A stretch of DNA of 27,926 nucleotides from Candidatus Brockarchaeota archaeon (GTDB lineage Archaea > Thermoproteota > EX4484-205 > DTQO01): contig JAFNJA010000004.1 in assembly GCA_017601265.1 (NCBI GenBank), positions 1 to 27,926 of the forward strand. Direction: 5' to 3'. Below the pieces are notes generated by a model. It saw only the letters and a list, made by a program, of their open reading frames with translations. It had not been told where the DNA came from and did not search any database. The translations under genes were made by a program, and so were the position numbers. Of this stretch, positions 7,898 to 15,200 are shown piece by piece; position 1 is the first letter of the stretch, and each line of letters opens with the position of its first letter.

Positions 7898-8065
7898 CTA
7901 TTCCACGGGCTCGAAGAGCGATTTTGGAGCCCCGCAAACCGGGCAGACCCAGCTTTCAGGCAGCTCCTCGAAAAGGGTTCCGGAAGGGATGTTGGATTCT
8001 GGGTCCCCGGCGGCAGGGTCGTAGACGTATCCGCACGCAGTGCACCTGTACTTCTTCGATTCCAT
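7898..8065 (-). CDS. Rubredoxin
   Basis: Small electron carrier with a single Fe(Cys)4 centre, common in anaerobes, where it feeds superoxide reductase, rubrerythrin or oxygen reductases. Translation from ATG 8065 gives 55 residues. Two cysteine knuckles are present: C8-x-x-C11 in YRCTACGYVYDP and C41-x-x-C44 in WVCPVCGAPKSLF, with the usual FEELPESW before the second. Length and aromatic core residues are standard. A TATA box at 8095-8104 is centred about 34 bases upstream, so the leader is short. It is convergent with the MFS gene and in line with dppA, but has its own promoter. No partner oxidoreductase is adjacent. Confidence 0.95.
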   Translation of the reverse strand: MESKKYRCTACGYVYDPAAGDPESNIPSGTLFEELPESWVCPVCGAPKSLFEPVE

Positions 8066-8094
8066 GACCGTCCAGGGAAAAACGCCTGAGCCGC

Positions 8095-8104
8095 TTATTT
8101 AAGG
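8095..8104 (-). promoter_or_regulatory. TATA box of the rubredoxin gene
   Basis: Minus-strand CCTTAAATAA centred about 34 bases before ATG 8065. It implies a leader of only a few bases. Confidence 0.6.
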
Positions 8105-8141
8105 GTTGGATCCGGAAAACTTCGCTTTTTAAAATGCCGCG

Positions 8142-8945
8142 CTAAAGCCAGCCGAAAGGCCTGAGGGCGTCGAGGAGGTTCCTTCCCTTGCTTCTCACGG
8201 TCCTGCTGTCGACCCTTTCCAGATTTTCGGTCCTGCAGGCAGAGTCCGCGTAGTTCGCGTGCGAAAACTCGACTTCGACCGACACAGGAGGGTCGAACTT
8301 CAGCGGCTTTATCGCAGCGCGCTTGCCGACGGCTCTTTCGGCCGCCTCCTTTATCATCTTTGACGTCTTCGAAGGCGGAAGGCAATGCGCGAAGTTCCTG
8401 CTGACCCCTTCCTTCACGATGACTCCCTCTATTTCGCCGAGAAGCTCCTTGGCCTCTTCAACGGCCTTCCTGCACCCTGAAACCAAGACGACGGGGACGC
8501 CGTAGTATCCGACTATTGCGGAGTCTATGCCTATCTCTCCGACTCGCCTGCCATTGATCAAGACGTCCATTACGACCCTGGTGGACATCGTGTGCTCCAA
8601 AACAGCGCCCTGCGTCCCGACCATCGCGTGGTACCCGATCAAAAACGCCGCGTCGTAACCGGCATCCAAGCCATGGTGCCTGCACGGCCTCGGCCCGCCC
8701 GTCAAGTACCTGGCTCCCCCGTGAAGGAGTTCGGGGACGAAGTTGAACCCGCCCCTGGCTCCGTGCAGATCGTTGACGACAACTTCCGTCGCCCCGCCCG
8801 CGAGCGCCCCCTCGACCGCCGCGTTCACGTCTCCCGTGAGGAGGCGGCACGCTTCCTCGTACTCCCTGCCCTGCCCTGACGTTTGGTCCTCCCTCACGAC
8901 GTACGTTACGCCTTCGAGGTCGGTCATCACGTAAATCTTGGCCAT
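8142..8945 (-). CDS. dppA: M55 family D-aminopeptidase (DppA-like)
   Basis: Zinc aminopeptidase of family M55. Bacillus DppA releases N-terminal D-amino acids from short peptides. The 267 residues carry the family's metal and catalytic positions in order: TDLEG with Asp9 and Glu11, NDLHGARGG with His61, GYHAM with His106, LEHTMS with His118 as the probable catalytic residue, and RRVGEIG with Glu137. ATG 8945 is preceded by an A/T-rich AAAAATTTATC element about 36 bases upstream. The gene stands alone on the minus strand, divergent from tldD. Together with TldD/E and the M20 enzyme it suggests peptide processing, but no dpp transporter is linked. Specificity for D-residues is inferred from the family only. 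Confidence 0.9.
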   Translation of the reverse strand: MAKIYVMTDLEGVTYVVREDQTSGQGREYEEACRLLTGDVNAAVEGALAGGATEVVVNDLHGARGGFNFVPELLHGGARYLTGGPRPCRHHGLDAGYDAAFLIGYHAMVGTQGAVLEHTMSTRVVMDVLINGRRVGEIGIDSAIVGYYGVPVVLVSGCRKAVEEAKELLGEIEGVIVKEGVSRNFAHCLPPSKTSKMIKEAAERAVGKRAAIKPLKFDPPVSVEVEFSHANYADSACRTENLERVDSRTVRSKGRNLLDALRPFGWL

Positions 8946-9087
8946 GGTTATTCTGGGCGTCGAGCGGTCTTAACTGATAAATTTTTGCTTTCAACCAAGC
9001 AAGAGCGCCTAGGCAAAAGAGCACGGATTTCGCGAGGCGCTTTCCAGGTGCGCAAGCCCATTTCCAAGAACGGGGTACGTCGTTAGA

Positions 9088-9095
9088 GTTAAAAC
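9088..9095 (+). promoter_or_regulatory. TATA-like box of tldD-pmbA operon
   Basis: GTTAAAAC is centred about 37 bases before ATG 9129. The dppA promoter (8976-8986, minus strand) lies on the other side of the same spacer. Confidence 0.5.
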
Positions 9096-9128
9096 GCGAA
9101 GGCTCCGCCGAACCAGGCAGGATCCGGC

Positions 9129-10562
9129 ATGGAAGATATCGTCGGAATGGCGGTAGAGCTCTCGGAAAAACTCGGAGCCAGCTATTCGGAAGCGAGGTAC
9201 CAGTTGGATTCGGGCTCGACGTTTCTGCTGAAAAACGGATCCTTGGACTTCTTCGATTCGAAGTTATTGGAGGGTGTCTCGGTAAGGGTCGTCGTCGACG
9301 GGTCCTTGGGATTCGCCTCGACCAACGACATGCGCAGGGGTTCGGTAAGGAAGGCTGCCGAATCCGCGGTCTCTTTTGCGCGCAAAACCGCGAAATTGGC
9401 GAAGCCCCCGGTTCTTCTGAGCGAAGAGGAATTCGAGGAAGGCAGGGTCGAAGTCAGGCCTAGGATCAAGTTCGAGAACGTGGAATTCGACGCCGCGGTC
9501 GACCTTTTCAAGGAAGCTGACGCCGCCGCATTGGAAAAAGCTGGAAGGAGGGGGGTGAAGATTGCGAGCCGCCTTTTGAGGGCCGACATCGGGGTTTGTG
9601 AAAAGTTTGTTGTAAACAGCGACGGAGCGTGCGTGCGCAGCTCGATTCCGAGGGCGATGTTCAGCTACACGCTGATAGGAACCCATCCGCAGAGGGGCAG
9701 CGCCATGCGGCAAAGCGCGCTTGGCGAATCAAGGGGGTGGGAAGCTTTGGAGAGGTGGGACGTTGCCAAGTTGATGGGCGAAGAGGGCGAGGCAATGGGA
9801 AAGGTCCTTGGGCAAGGGGTGCCTCCCCCAAAGGAAAACTTGGACGTCCTGATCGGCAGCGAAGTCGTCGGTTTGGTGTGCCACGAATCGAGCGGCCACC
9901 CGGGCGAAGCGGACCGCATAATTGGAAGGGAGGCTGCCCAGGCGGGGGAGAGCTACCTTTCGATCGATTCGATCGGAACGGAGGTCGGCTCCCCCCTCGT
10001 CAACGTGGTCGACGATCCGACCATCCCGGGCTCGTTCGGTTTTTACCTTTACGACGACGAGGGGGTAAAGGCCGGGAAGAGGTACCTGATCAAGGAAGGA
10101 AGGATCGCCGGTTTCCTGCACAACAGGGAAACCGCGGCTTCAATCGGAACGAGGAGCAACGGGGCTTCGAGGGCTTTGCATTACGACCTGGAACCGATCG
10201 TCAGGATGGCCAACACCTACTTGGAACCCGGTCGCATGTCCTTCGAGGAATTGGTGGAAGACGTCGAGAAAGGGGTGTACATCCGCAACTTCACCGAGTG
10301 GAACATAGACGACAGAAGGTTCAACCAGAGGTACAAGGGGTTTGAAGCGTACCTGGTAGAAAACGGCGAACTCGGAGCCCCCGTAAGGGACCCGGTGATC
10401 GAGATGACGACCGTCGGCCTCTTCAAGGCCGTGGACGCGGTGGGGAACGACCTGCGCTTTTTCGGCGCGACCTGCGGCAAGGGAGATCCGATGCAGGGGA
10501 TACCCGTGTGGATTGGCGGCCCGACCGTAAGGCTCAGGAACGTTAGATTGGGAGGGGCTTAG
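9129..10562 (+). CDS. tldD: TldD metalloprotease, catalytic subunit
   Basis: Catalytic half of the TldD/TldE protease, which in bacteria matures microcin B17 and degrades CcdA, and in archaea is thought to hydrolyse unfolded or short peptides. The 477-residue product has the zinc-binding HExxxH at 252-257 (HESSGH), followed by PGEADR with the extra acidic ligand position. The C-terminal beta-rich domain includes GNDLRFFGATCGKGDPMQG. Length is normal. Start ATG 9129 has a TATA-like element about 37 bases upstream. pmbA begins two bases after its stop, so both subunits come from one transcript, as expected for an obligate heterodimer. No ribosomal peptide precursor gene was recognised alongside it. 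Confidence 0.95.
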   Translation: MEDIVGMAVELSEKLGASYSEARYQLDSGSTFLLKNGSLDFFDSKLLEGVSVRVVVDGSLGFASTNDMRRGSVRKAAESAVSFARKTAKLAKPPVLLSEEEFEEGRVEVRPRIKFENVEFDAAVDLFKEADAAALEKAGRRGVKIASRLLRADIGVCEKFVVNSDGACVRSSIPRAMFSYTLIGTHPQRGSAMRQSALGESRGWEALERWDVAKLMGEEGEAMGKVLGQGVPPPKENLDVLIGSEVVGLVCHESSGHPGEADRIIGREAAQAGESYLSIDSIGTEVGSPLVNVVDDPTIPGSFGFYLYDDEGVKAGKRYLIKEGRIAGFLHNRETAASIGTRSNGASRALHYDLEPIVRMANTYLEPGRMSFEELVEDVEKGVYIRNFTEWNIDDRRFNQRYKGFEAYLVENGELGAPVRDPVIEMTTVGLFKAVDAVGNDLRFFGATCGKGDPMQGIPVWIGGPTVRLRNVRLGGA

Positions 10563-10564
10563 GA

Positions 10565-11893
10565 ATGGAACTTTCCGAAGTCGCTTCAGCCGCGCTTCGA
10601 ATCGCGAAAAGGAAAGGCAGCAGCGACGCCGTTTCGATCGCTAGGAAGGTCGATTGGAGCATGGTAAAATTCGCGAACAACGGCGTAACAGCTTCCAAAC
10701 GCGCCAGGAACACAACGCTTTCCCTGTTCGCCATCGTCGGGGGAAAGAGGGCGTTCTTGACGACGACGAACCTGTCCGAGAATTCCGTTGAGGGAGCTTT
10801 TGGAAAGGCGTCGAAGGTGGCAAGAGATAAGCATGGCGAGGCGGTTCCGGCCATACCAAGGGGGCCGTTCAAGTATCCCAGGAAGCTCAGGAGGATAGGG
10901 GATCCCAGGCCGAACGATGAAAAGCTGCCCGATCTCGTGGAAGCGGCGATAGTGGCCGCGTTGTCCGCTGGAGCTGGAAGGGTTGCCGGAACGCTGACCT
11001 CGGAAAGGACGGAAAAGTTCCTCTGCACGACCGGGGGAGCGGAGGGAAGCTTCGCTTCGACGAGCTACAACCTGAGCGTGAGGGCGTTCGCGGATTCGGA
11101 GGCGACCGGACAATTCGCCCAGGTCGCCACGTCGATTTCGAGCTTGGACGCTGAAGGCGTCGGGAAAAGGGCGGGCCAAACGGCCAAGGAGGCGGAAGAT
11201 CCCAGACCGGCGGAGCCTGGGAGGTACGACGCGGTTTTTGGGCCGATGGTGGTGGCGAACCTGGTCGGGGAGGTTGCGCGCTCCGCTTCTGGAACGGACG
11301 TCGACGCGGGGATCTCCTTTTTGACGGGCATGCTCGGTCAGAGAGTGGCTTCCGCTTCTTTCTCCCTCGACGACGACCCCGCGGACGAAGGGGCCGCAGG
11401 GTCGGCGCCGTTCGACGACGAGGGTTTGCCCACGTACAGGAAAACCGTGGTAGAAAACGGCGTCTTGAGGACGTACCTTCACAACTCGCATACCGCTGGA
11501 AAGATGGGTGCGAAGAGCACGGCTAACGCCGGCTTGGCAAGGCCGAGGCCTTTCAACTTGGTTGTGCATCAAGGAGGCGGCTCGATCGAGGACCTGATCT
11601 CGAAGGTCGACGATGGCGTGTACGCGACGAACAACTGGTACCTCAGGTACCAAGACAGCAGGAAGGGCGATTTCTCGACGGTGCTGAGGGACGGGCTGTT
11701 CAAGATAGAGGGCGGCCGGATAGCTGGCCCAATCAAGGGGCTCAGGCTTTCGGGCAACATGCTCAAGTTGCTCAACGGAATCGAGGCCGTCGGAAGGGAG
11801 AGGCATTGGATCGCGTGGTGGGAAGTAGAGACCCCGACGCTGGCTCCCGCGATCCTGGTCAGGGGGGCGGATTTCACCAAACCGGCCGTTTAG
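10565..11893 (+). CDS. pmbA: TldE/PmbA protease subunit
   Basis: Non-metal-binding partner of TldD. In the Escherichia coli complex it forms a heterodimer that encloses the active site. The 442 residues lack the HExxxH motif present in the preceding gene. They keep the family's N-terminal region (VKFANNGVTASKRARNTTLS) and the C-terminal half with RKTVVENGVLRTYLHNSHTA and ENTLAPAILVRG-like sequence near the end. Length is typical. It follows tldD by two bases and ends before the short-ORF/Gfo promoter region. The assignment as the E subunit rests on the missing zinc motif together with tldD synteny. Confidence 0.93.
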   Translation: MELSEVASAALRIAKRKGSSDAVSIARKVDWSMVKFANNGVTASKRARNTTLSLFAIVGGKRAFLTTTNLSENSVEGAFGKASKVARDKHGEAVPAIPRGPFKYPRKLRRIGDPRPNDEKLPDLVEAAIVAALSAGAGRVAGTLTSERTEKFLCTTGGAEGSFASTSYNLSVRAFADSEATGQFAQVATSISSLDAEGVGKRAGQTAKEAEDPRPAEPGRYDAVFGPMVVANLVGEVARSASGTDVDAGISFLTGMLGQRVASASFSLDDDPADEGAAGSAPFDDEGLPTYRKTVVENGVLRTYLHNSHTAGKMGAKSTANAGLARPRPFNLVVHQGGGSIEDLISKVDDGVYATNNWYLRYQDSRKGDFSTVLRDGLFKIEGGRIAGPIKGLRLSGNMLKLLNGIEAVGRERHWIAWWEVETPTLAPAILVRGADFTKPAV

Positions 11894-11947
11894 GTGACCG
11901 GACTAGAACGAACGGAGAACCACACGACCCGGATTATGGCGGCCCAT

Positions 11948-12010
11948 TCACTTGTTTTTTGAAGTTTTCTTACGCTTCGAAGGGCACCGCTTGCAATCGA
12001 TCCCGCACAT
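11948..12010 (-). CDS. Possible 20-residue Cys-rich leaderless ORF
   Basis: A minus-strand ORF from ATG 12010 encodes MCGIDCKRCPSKRKKTSKNK and stops at TGA. It has three cysteines in a C-x3-C-x2-C pattern and a basic Lys/Arg tail. The CGxDCxxCP pattern resembles the start of DUF3795-type proteins, which are much longer, so this could be a remnant or a genuine microprotein. It is listed because the TATA element at 12038-12047 is centred about 32 bases upstream, the same spacing as for the divergent oxidoreductase. Translation is unproven. Longer in-frame starts upstream run back through that TATA box. Confidence 0.3.
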   Translation of the reverse strand: MCGIDCKRCPSKRKKTSKNK

Positions 12011-12037
12011 GCCGAGCACGAGCTCGGTTTGGACATG

Positions 12038-12047
12038 TTTTATATAT
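12038..12047. promoter_or_regulatory. Symmetric TATA box, possibly bidirectional
   Basis: TTTTATATAT is nearly self-complementary. Its centre (about 12042.5) is 32-33 bases from both the plus-strand ATG 12075 and the minus-strand ATG 12010. It is the clearest TATA box in the window and certainly suits the Gfo/Idh gene. Use in the minus direction is inferred. Confidence 0.6.
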
Positions 12048-12074
12048 CCGTTGCGTTTCCGGCTGGCCACGTTC

Positions 12075-13136
12075 ATGAAGAAGATAAGGGTTGGCATAAT
12101 CGGAAGCGGAGGCATCGCGTGCGCGACCCACATACCCAACTACAAGAAGATCGAGGACGTCGAACTCGCCGCCTGCGCCGACGTCGACATCTCGGCCGCC
12201 AAGAGGGCATCCAAGGAGTTCAAAATCCCCCACTTTTACAGGGAATACGAGGAGATGCTCGAGAAGGAGAGCTTGGACGCCGTGAGCGTTTGCACGCCTA
12301 ACATCTTCCACAAGGGCCCGGCCATCGCTGCCATGAAGGCCGGGGCCCACGTGTTGACCGAGAAGCCGATGGCGGGAAAGCTTTCCGACGCGAAGAAGAT
12401 GTACGAAGCGTCGAAGAAGTACGGCAAGATACTCATAGTCGGATTCCAAACGAGGTTCAGGATCGACCTGAACGCGCTCAGGCAGCTCGTGCAAGCCGGC
12501 GAGCTGGGAGACGTCTACTACGCGCGAGCGCTCAGCCTGAGGAGGTGGGGAGTGCCCGCGAGGCCGACGTTCATCGACAAGAGGGTTTCGGGAGGCGGGC
12601 CCCTGTTGGACATCGGTTGTTATTCGGTCGACATGGCGATGTACGCCTTGGGCTTCCCCGCTCCGAAAAAGGCGTACGCGGTCACGTATAACAGGATCTG
12701 CAAGGACCCTTCCATGGCTAAGAAGGGCGGGTGGGGCGGCCCTTGGAGGGTGGAAGACTTCACCGTCGAGGACAACGCGTTCGGGTTCGTCAAGTTCAGG
12801 AACGGCATGACCATGCTCCTCGAGACCAACTGGGCGTCGTTCTCTCCTTCGGACGCCTTCAACCTCGTCTTGCTTGGGACGAAAGGAGGGGCCCAGCTCG
12901 AACCCCTAGAGCTTTACAAGGACGTTTTGGGAAAAAGGGTCGTCGTCAAGCCCCACGACGAGTTCCACCAGCCGGACATATACGAGCAGAGGATCTCCAA
13001 GTTCGTCGAATCCGTCAGGACGGGCAAGCCCCTTTTCTCTCCTGCGATAGAGGGGCTGAAGGTCCAAGCGATCTTGGACGCGACTTACAGGTCGGCGGCG
13101 CAGAAGAAAGAGGTCGACGTCGAGTGGGATTTTTGA
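12075..13136 (+). CDS. Gfo/Idh/MocA family oxidoreductase (first copy)
   Basis: NAD(P)-dependent dehydrogenase of the Gfo/Idh/MocA family, acting on sugars, inositols or their derivatives. The 353 residues start MKKIRVGIIGSGG with the Rossmann loop GSGGIA. The family motif EKPMAG follows the nucleotide-binding domain. The C-terminal alpha/beta domain has GGGPLLDIGCYSVD, where the usual His of DxGxH is replaced by Tyr. Upstream codons keep the frame open to 11952, but ATG 12075 matches the family start and the TATA box. It is convergent with the second Gfo/Idh gene. The substrate is unknown. The missing His suggests a subgroup with altered catalysis, although the downstream Asp is kept. Confidence 0.9.
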   Translation: MKKIRVGIIGSGGIACATHIPNYKKIEDVELAACADVDISAAKRASKEFKIPHFYREYEEMLEKESLDAVSVCTPNIFHKGPAIAAMKAGAHVLTEKPMAGKLSDAKKMYEASKKYGKILIVGFQTRFRIDLNALRQLVQAGELGDVYYARALSLRRWGVPARPTFIDKRVSGGGPLLDIGCYSVDMAMYALGFPAPKKAYAVTYNRICKDPSMAKKGGWGGPWRVEDFTVEDNAFGFVKFRNGMTMLLETNWASFSPSDAFNLVLLGTKGGAQLEPLELYKDVLGKRVVVKPHDEFHQPDIYEQRISKFVESVRTGKPLFSPAIEGLKVQAILDATYRSAAQKKEVDVEWDF

Positions 13137-13144
13137 GAAGCGCC

Positions 13145-13161
13145 GCCGCGCGGATCGCGGC
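13145..13161. terminator. Hairpin between convergent Gfo/Idh genes
   Basis: GCCGCG-CGGAT-CGCGGC is a perfect 6-base stem in the 52-base spacer between the two convergent oxidoreductase genes. Position suggests a transcript end. There is no T-run, so confidence is low. Confidence 0.3.
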
Positions 13162-13188
13162 AGCTTAGCTCCGGTTCAGAACCCGCTT

Positions 13189-14235
13189 TCACGGGCTCTT
13201 TTCCACCGCTTTGAGCGGCAGCGCGACCGCCTCGCCCCTTTCCGACGAGATCAACCCGGCCTCGAGAACCTCCTGCACGTCCCTGGAGAACTTTGGATCG
13301 CACATGCCGCCTACGGGTTCGTCCTTCTCGATCCTGGCCAGGAAATATTCGACGGCGTTCCTTTCCCCTGGGGGCAGGGGGCCGGCACCGACCGCCTCGC
13401 CGCCCCGCTTTTCCTTCGCGAATACCGTGATCTCGTCCGCGCCGATTAATACCGTTCCCCTGGTGCCGTAGATCTCGGGTCCTTCGGGGACGTTTCCTAC
13501 TTGGCTCCACGTGCCCTCCACGACCGCGGTTCCCCTTTCGTAAAGCATGACGACTATCCCATCGTCGTAACTCGGGATGAAGCTCTTGACGAAGTTGCCG
13601 GCCGTTCCGAAAACCCTTTTCGGCATCCCCATCAAACGCGCCGCCAGAGCAACGCCGTAGCAGCAGAAGTCGAGATAAGCTCCCCCAGCTTCCTTCTGCC
13701 CCATCCACTGGAAGCAGGACCCCTCGAAACCGTCCTCCTCGCAAGAGTCGTGGCCGACCCTCGCCCTGACGTGGAAGATCCTCCCGACGCCCCCGCTTTC
13801 GGCCAATTCGAAAGCCTTCCTGTAAGGGGCCGACCACATCGTGGGCCAGTTCACCATGAGCTTGACGCCGTTCTTTTCGGCCGCTTCGAGCATCCTGTCC
13901 GCGTCCCTGAGGCTGTAAGCCATCGGTTTCTCGACCATGACGTGCAGGCCTTTCGACGCGGCCAGCTCGGTTGCGGGAACCCTGCGGGAGTGGTCGGCGT
14001 AGTTGAATACCGCGTCGACATCCTCCTTTTCCAGCATTTCCCGGAAATCGCCGTACAACTTCCCGAGGCCGTGCTCGCTCCGCAACCTTTCCCTGTCGAA
14101 CTCGGAAGAAGGCCCGTCGAGGGACGCGGCGACGAGCGACCCCATGCCGCTCTCCCGAAGCGACCTGAGGATGCCCCAAACGTGCGGGTGCGCGACGCCG
14201 ACCAGTCCCACTTTGAATTTCTTGCCCAACGGCAT
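13189..14235 (-). CDS. Gfo/Idh/MocA family oxidoreductase (second copy)
   Basis: Second NAD(P)-dependent oxidoreductase of this superfamily, 348 residues, clearly diverged from the first. The N-terminus KVGLVGVAHPHVWG has the Rossmann loop in a variant form: GVAHPHV replaces the classical GxGxxG, as in a subgroup of these enzymes. VEKPMAYS gives the EKP motif, and GGAYLDFCCYGVALA occupies the substrate-domain position where DxGxH is usual. It lacks that His and keeps Asp followed by Cys-Cys. ATG 14235 is preceded by TATAAAT (plus-strand TATAAATG at 14261-14268), about 29 bases away. It is divergent from the GDPD gene. The substrate is unknown. Confidence 0.88.
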   Translation of the reverse strand: MPLGKKFKVGLVGVAHPHVWGILRSLRESGMGSLVAASLDGPSSEFDRERLRSEHGLGKLYGDFREMLEKEDVDAVFNYADHSRRVPATELAASKGLHVMVEKPMAYSLRDADRMLEAAEKNGVKLMVNWPTMWSAPYRKAFELAESGGVGRIFHVRARVGHDSCEEDGFEGSCFQWMGQKEAGGAYLDFCCYGVALAARLMGMPKRVFGTAGNFVKSFIPSYDDGIVVMLYERGTAVVEGTWSQVGNVPEGPEIYGTRGTVLIGADEITVFAKEKRGGEAVGAGPLPPGERNAVEYFLARIEKDEPVGGMCDPKFSRDVQEVLEAGLISSERGEAVALPLKAVEKSP

Positions 14236-14322
14236 CCCCTTCGCCCTTCCGCGTTCCCGGTATAAATGCCTGAGAGGCGATACGCATTAAGCCGCGCCTT
14301 GCGGGGGAGCGCCAGGTGCGCG

Positions 14323-15024
14323 ATGAGGACCGTGGTAGTGGGGCACAGGGGAGCTCCCAACCTGGCTCCGGAAAACACGATTCCATCCTTCCTCAAGGCC
14401 GTGGAGGTCGGGGTTGACGCGATAGAACTGGACGCCAGGGAAACAAAGGACGGGGCGTTAGTCGTGATCCACGACGAGAGCGTGGACAGGACGACCAACG
14501 GAAGCGGCTTGGTGAGGGAGCTGCTTCTGGAAGAGGTAAAGAAGCTGGACGCCGGTTCCTGGTTCGATCCTTCGTTTCGAGGCGTAAGGGTGCCGACTTT
14601 GGAGGAAGCTTTGGAAAGCATCGACAGAAAGGTCATGGCCAGGATAGAGCTGAAGGACGGCGGGATCGAGGAGAAGGCGTGCTCGATCATCAAGAAGTTG
14701 GGAGTCGCGAACAGGGCCCAAGTAGCTTCGTTCGAGTTGGAGAGGGTCAAGAAGGCGAAGGAGGCGTGCCCGTCGGTGTCGACGGTTTCCATATCGACGA
14801 AGTTCACCGAGGGATTCCTCCTGAAATCGATAGAAAGTTGCGTTAACACTCTGGCCGTGCTCGTGGGAAAATTTTCCGAAGCCGACGTCCACGAGGCGCA
14901 CGTCCGCGGGCTGACGTTCGATGCATGGCCCGTGGACGACGCGAACCTTGCGAAAATGCTCGTGGAGCAGGGCGTGGACAGCATAACCTCGAACGTCGCG
15001 AGCGAGATCAAGAAAGTCTTGTGA
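14323..15024 (+). CDS. Glycerophosphodiester phosphodiesterase
   Basis: Metal-dependent enzyme releasing an alcohol and glycerol-phosphate from glycerophosphodiesters (GDPD family, UgpQ-like). The 233-residue product begins MRTVVVGHRGAPNLAPENT with the catalytic His and Arg of HRG and the PENT motif. ELDARETKDGALVVIHDE then supplies the metal-binding Glu and Asp and the second catalytic His. Near the C-terminus AWPVDDANLAKMLVEQGVDSITSN matches the barrel end of the family. An earlier in-frame ATG at 14266 adds 19 residues that overlap the promoter. ATG 14323 fits the family and a TATA-like CATTAAG about 36 bases upstream. No signal peptide is visible, so it is probably cytoplasmic. Confidence 0.93.
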   Translation: MRTVVVGHRGAPNLAPENTIPSFLKAVEVGVDAIELDARETKDGALVVIHDESVDRTTNGSGLVRELLLEEVKKLDAGSWFDPSFRGVRVPTLEEALESIDRKVMARIELKDGGIEEKACSIIKKLGVANRAQVASFELERVKKAKEACPSVSTVSISTKFTEGFLLKSIESCVNTLAVLVGKFSEADVHEAHVRGLTFDAWPVDDANLAKMLVEQGVDSITSNVASEIKKVL

Positions 15025-15163
15025 AAGCGCGCTTATCCCAAGCTCCCTCCAACTCTTTCATTTCCACTGGGAAAAATGCAAGTCTTTTCAAGAAAGCGGT
15101 AGGAATGAAGCTTGGCTGGCGTCCTGGCCTAGCTTCTCGCTGTTAAGCAATCGGGCGATAAAC

Positions 15164-15173
15164 ATTATTAACT
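15164..15173 (+). promoter_or_regulatory. TATA-like box of the alpha-mannosidase gene
   Basis: ATTATTAACT is centred about 33 bases before ATG 15201 and decides against the longer frame beginning at 15174. The preceding spacer from 15025 holds no recognisable gene. Confidence 0.55.
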
Positions 15174-15200
15174 TTGGGGGCCCGAATCACGCGGTTTGCC

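Noticed and set aside
10586..11806. A 406-codon minus-strand frame opposite pmbA
   Set aside because: Antisense shadow of a G+C-rich gene. The plus-strand frame matches TldE and is coupled to tldD.
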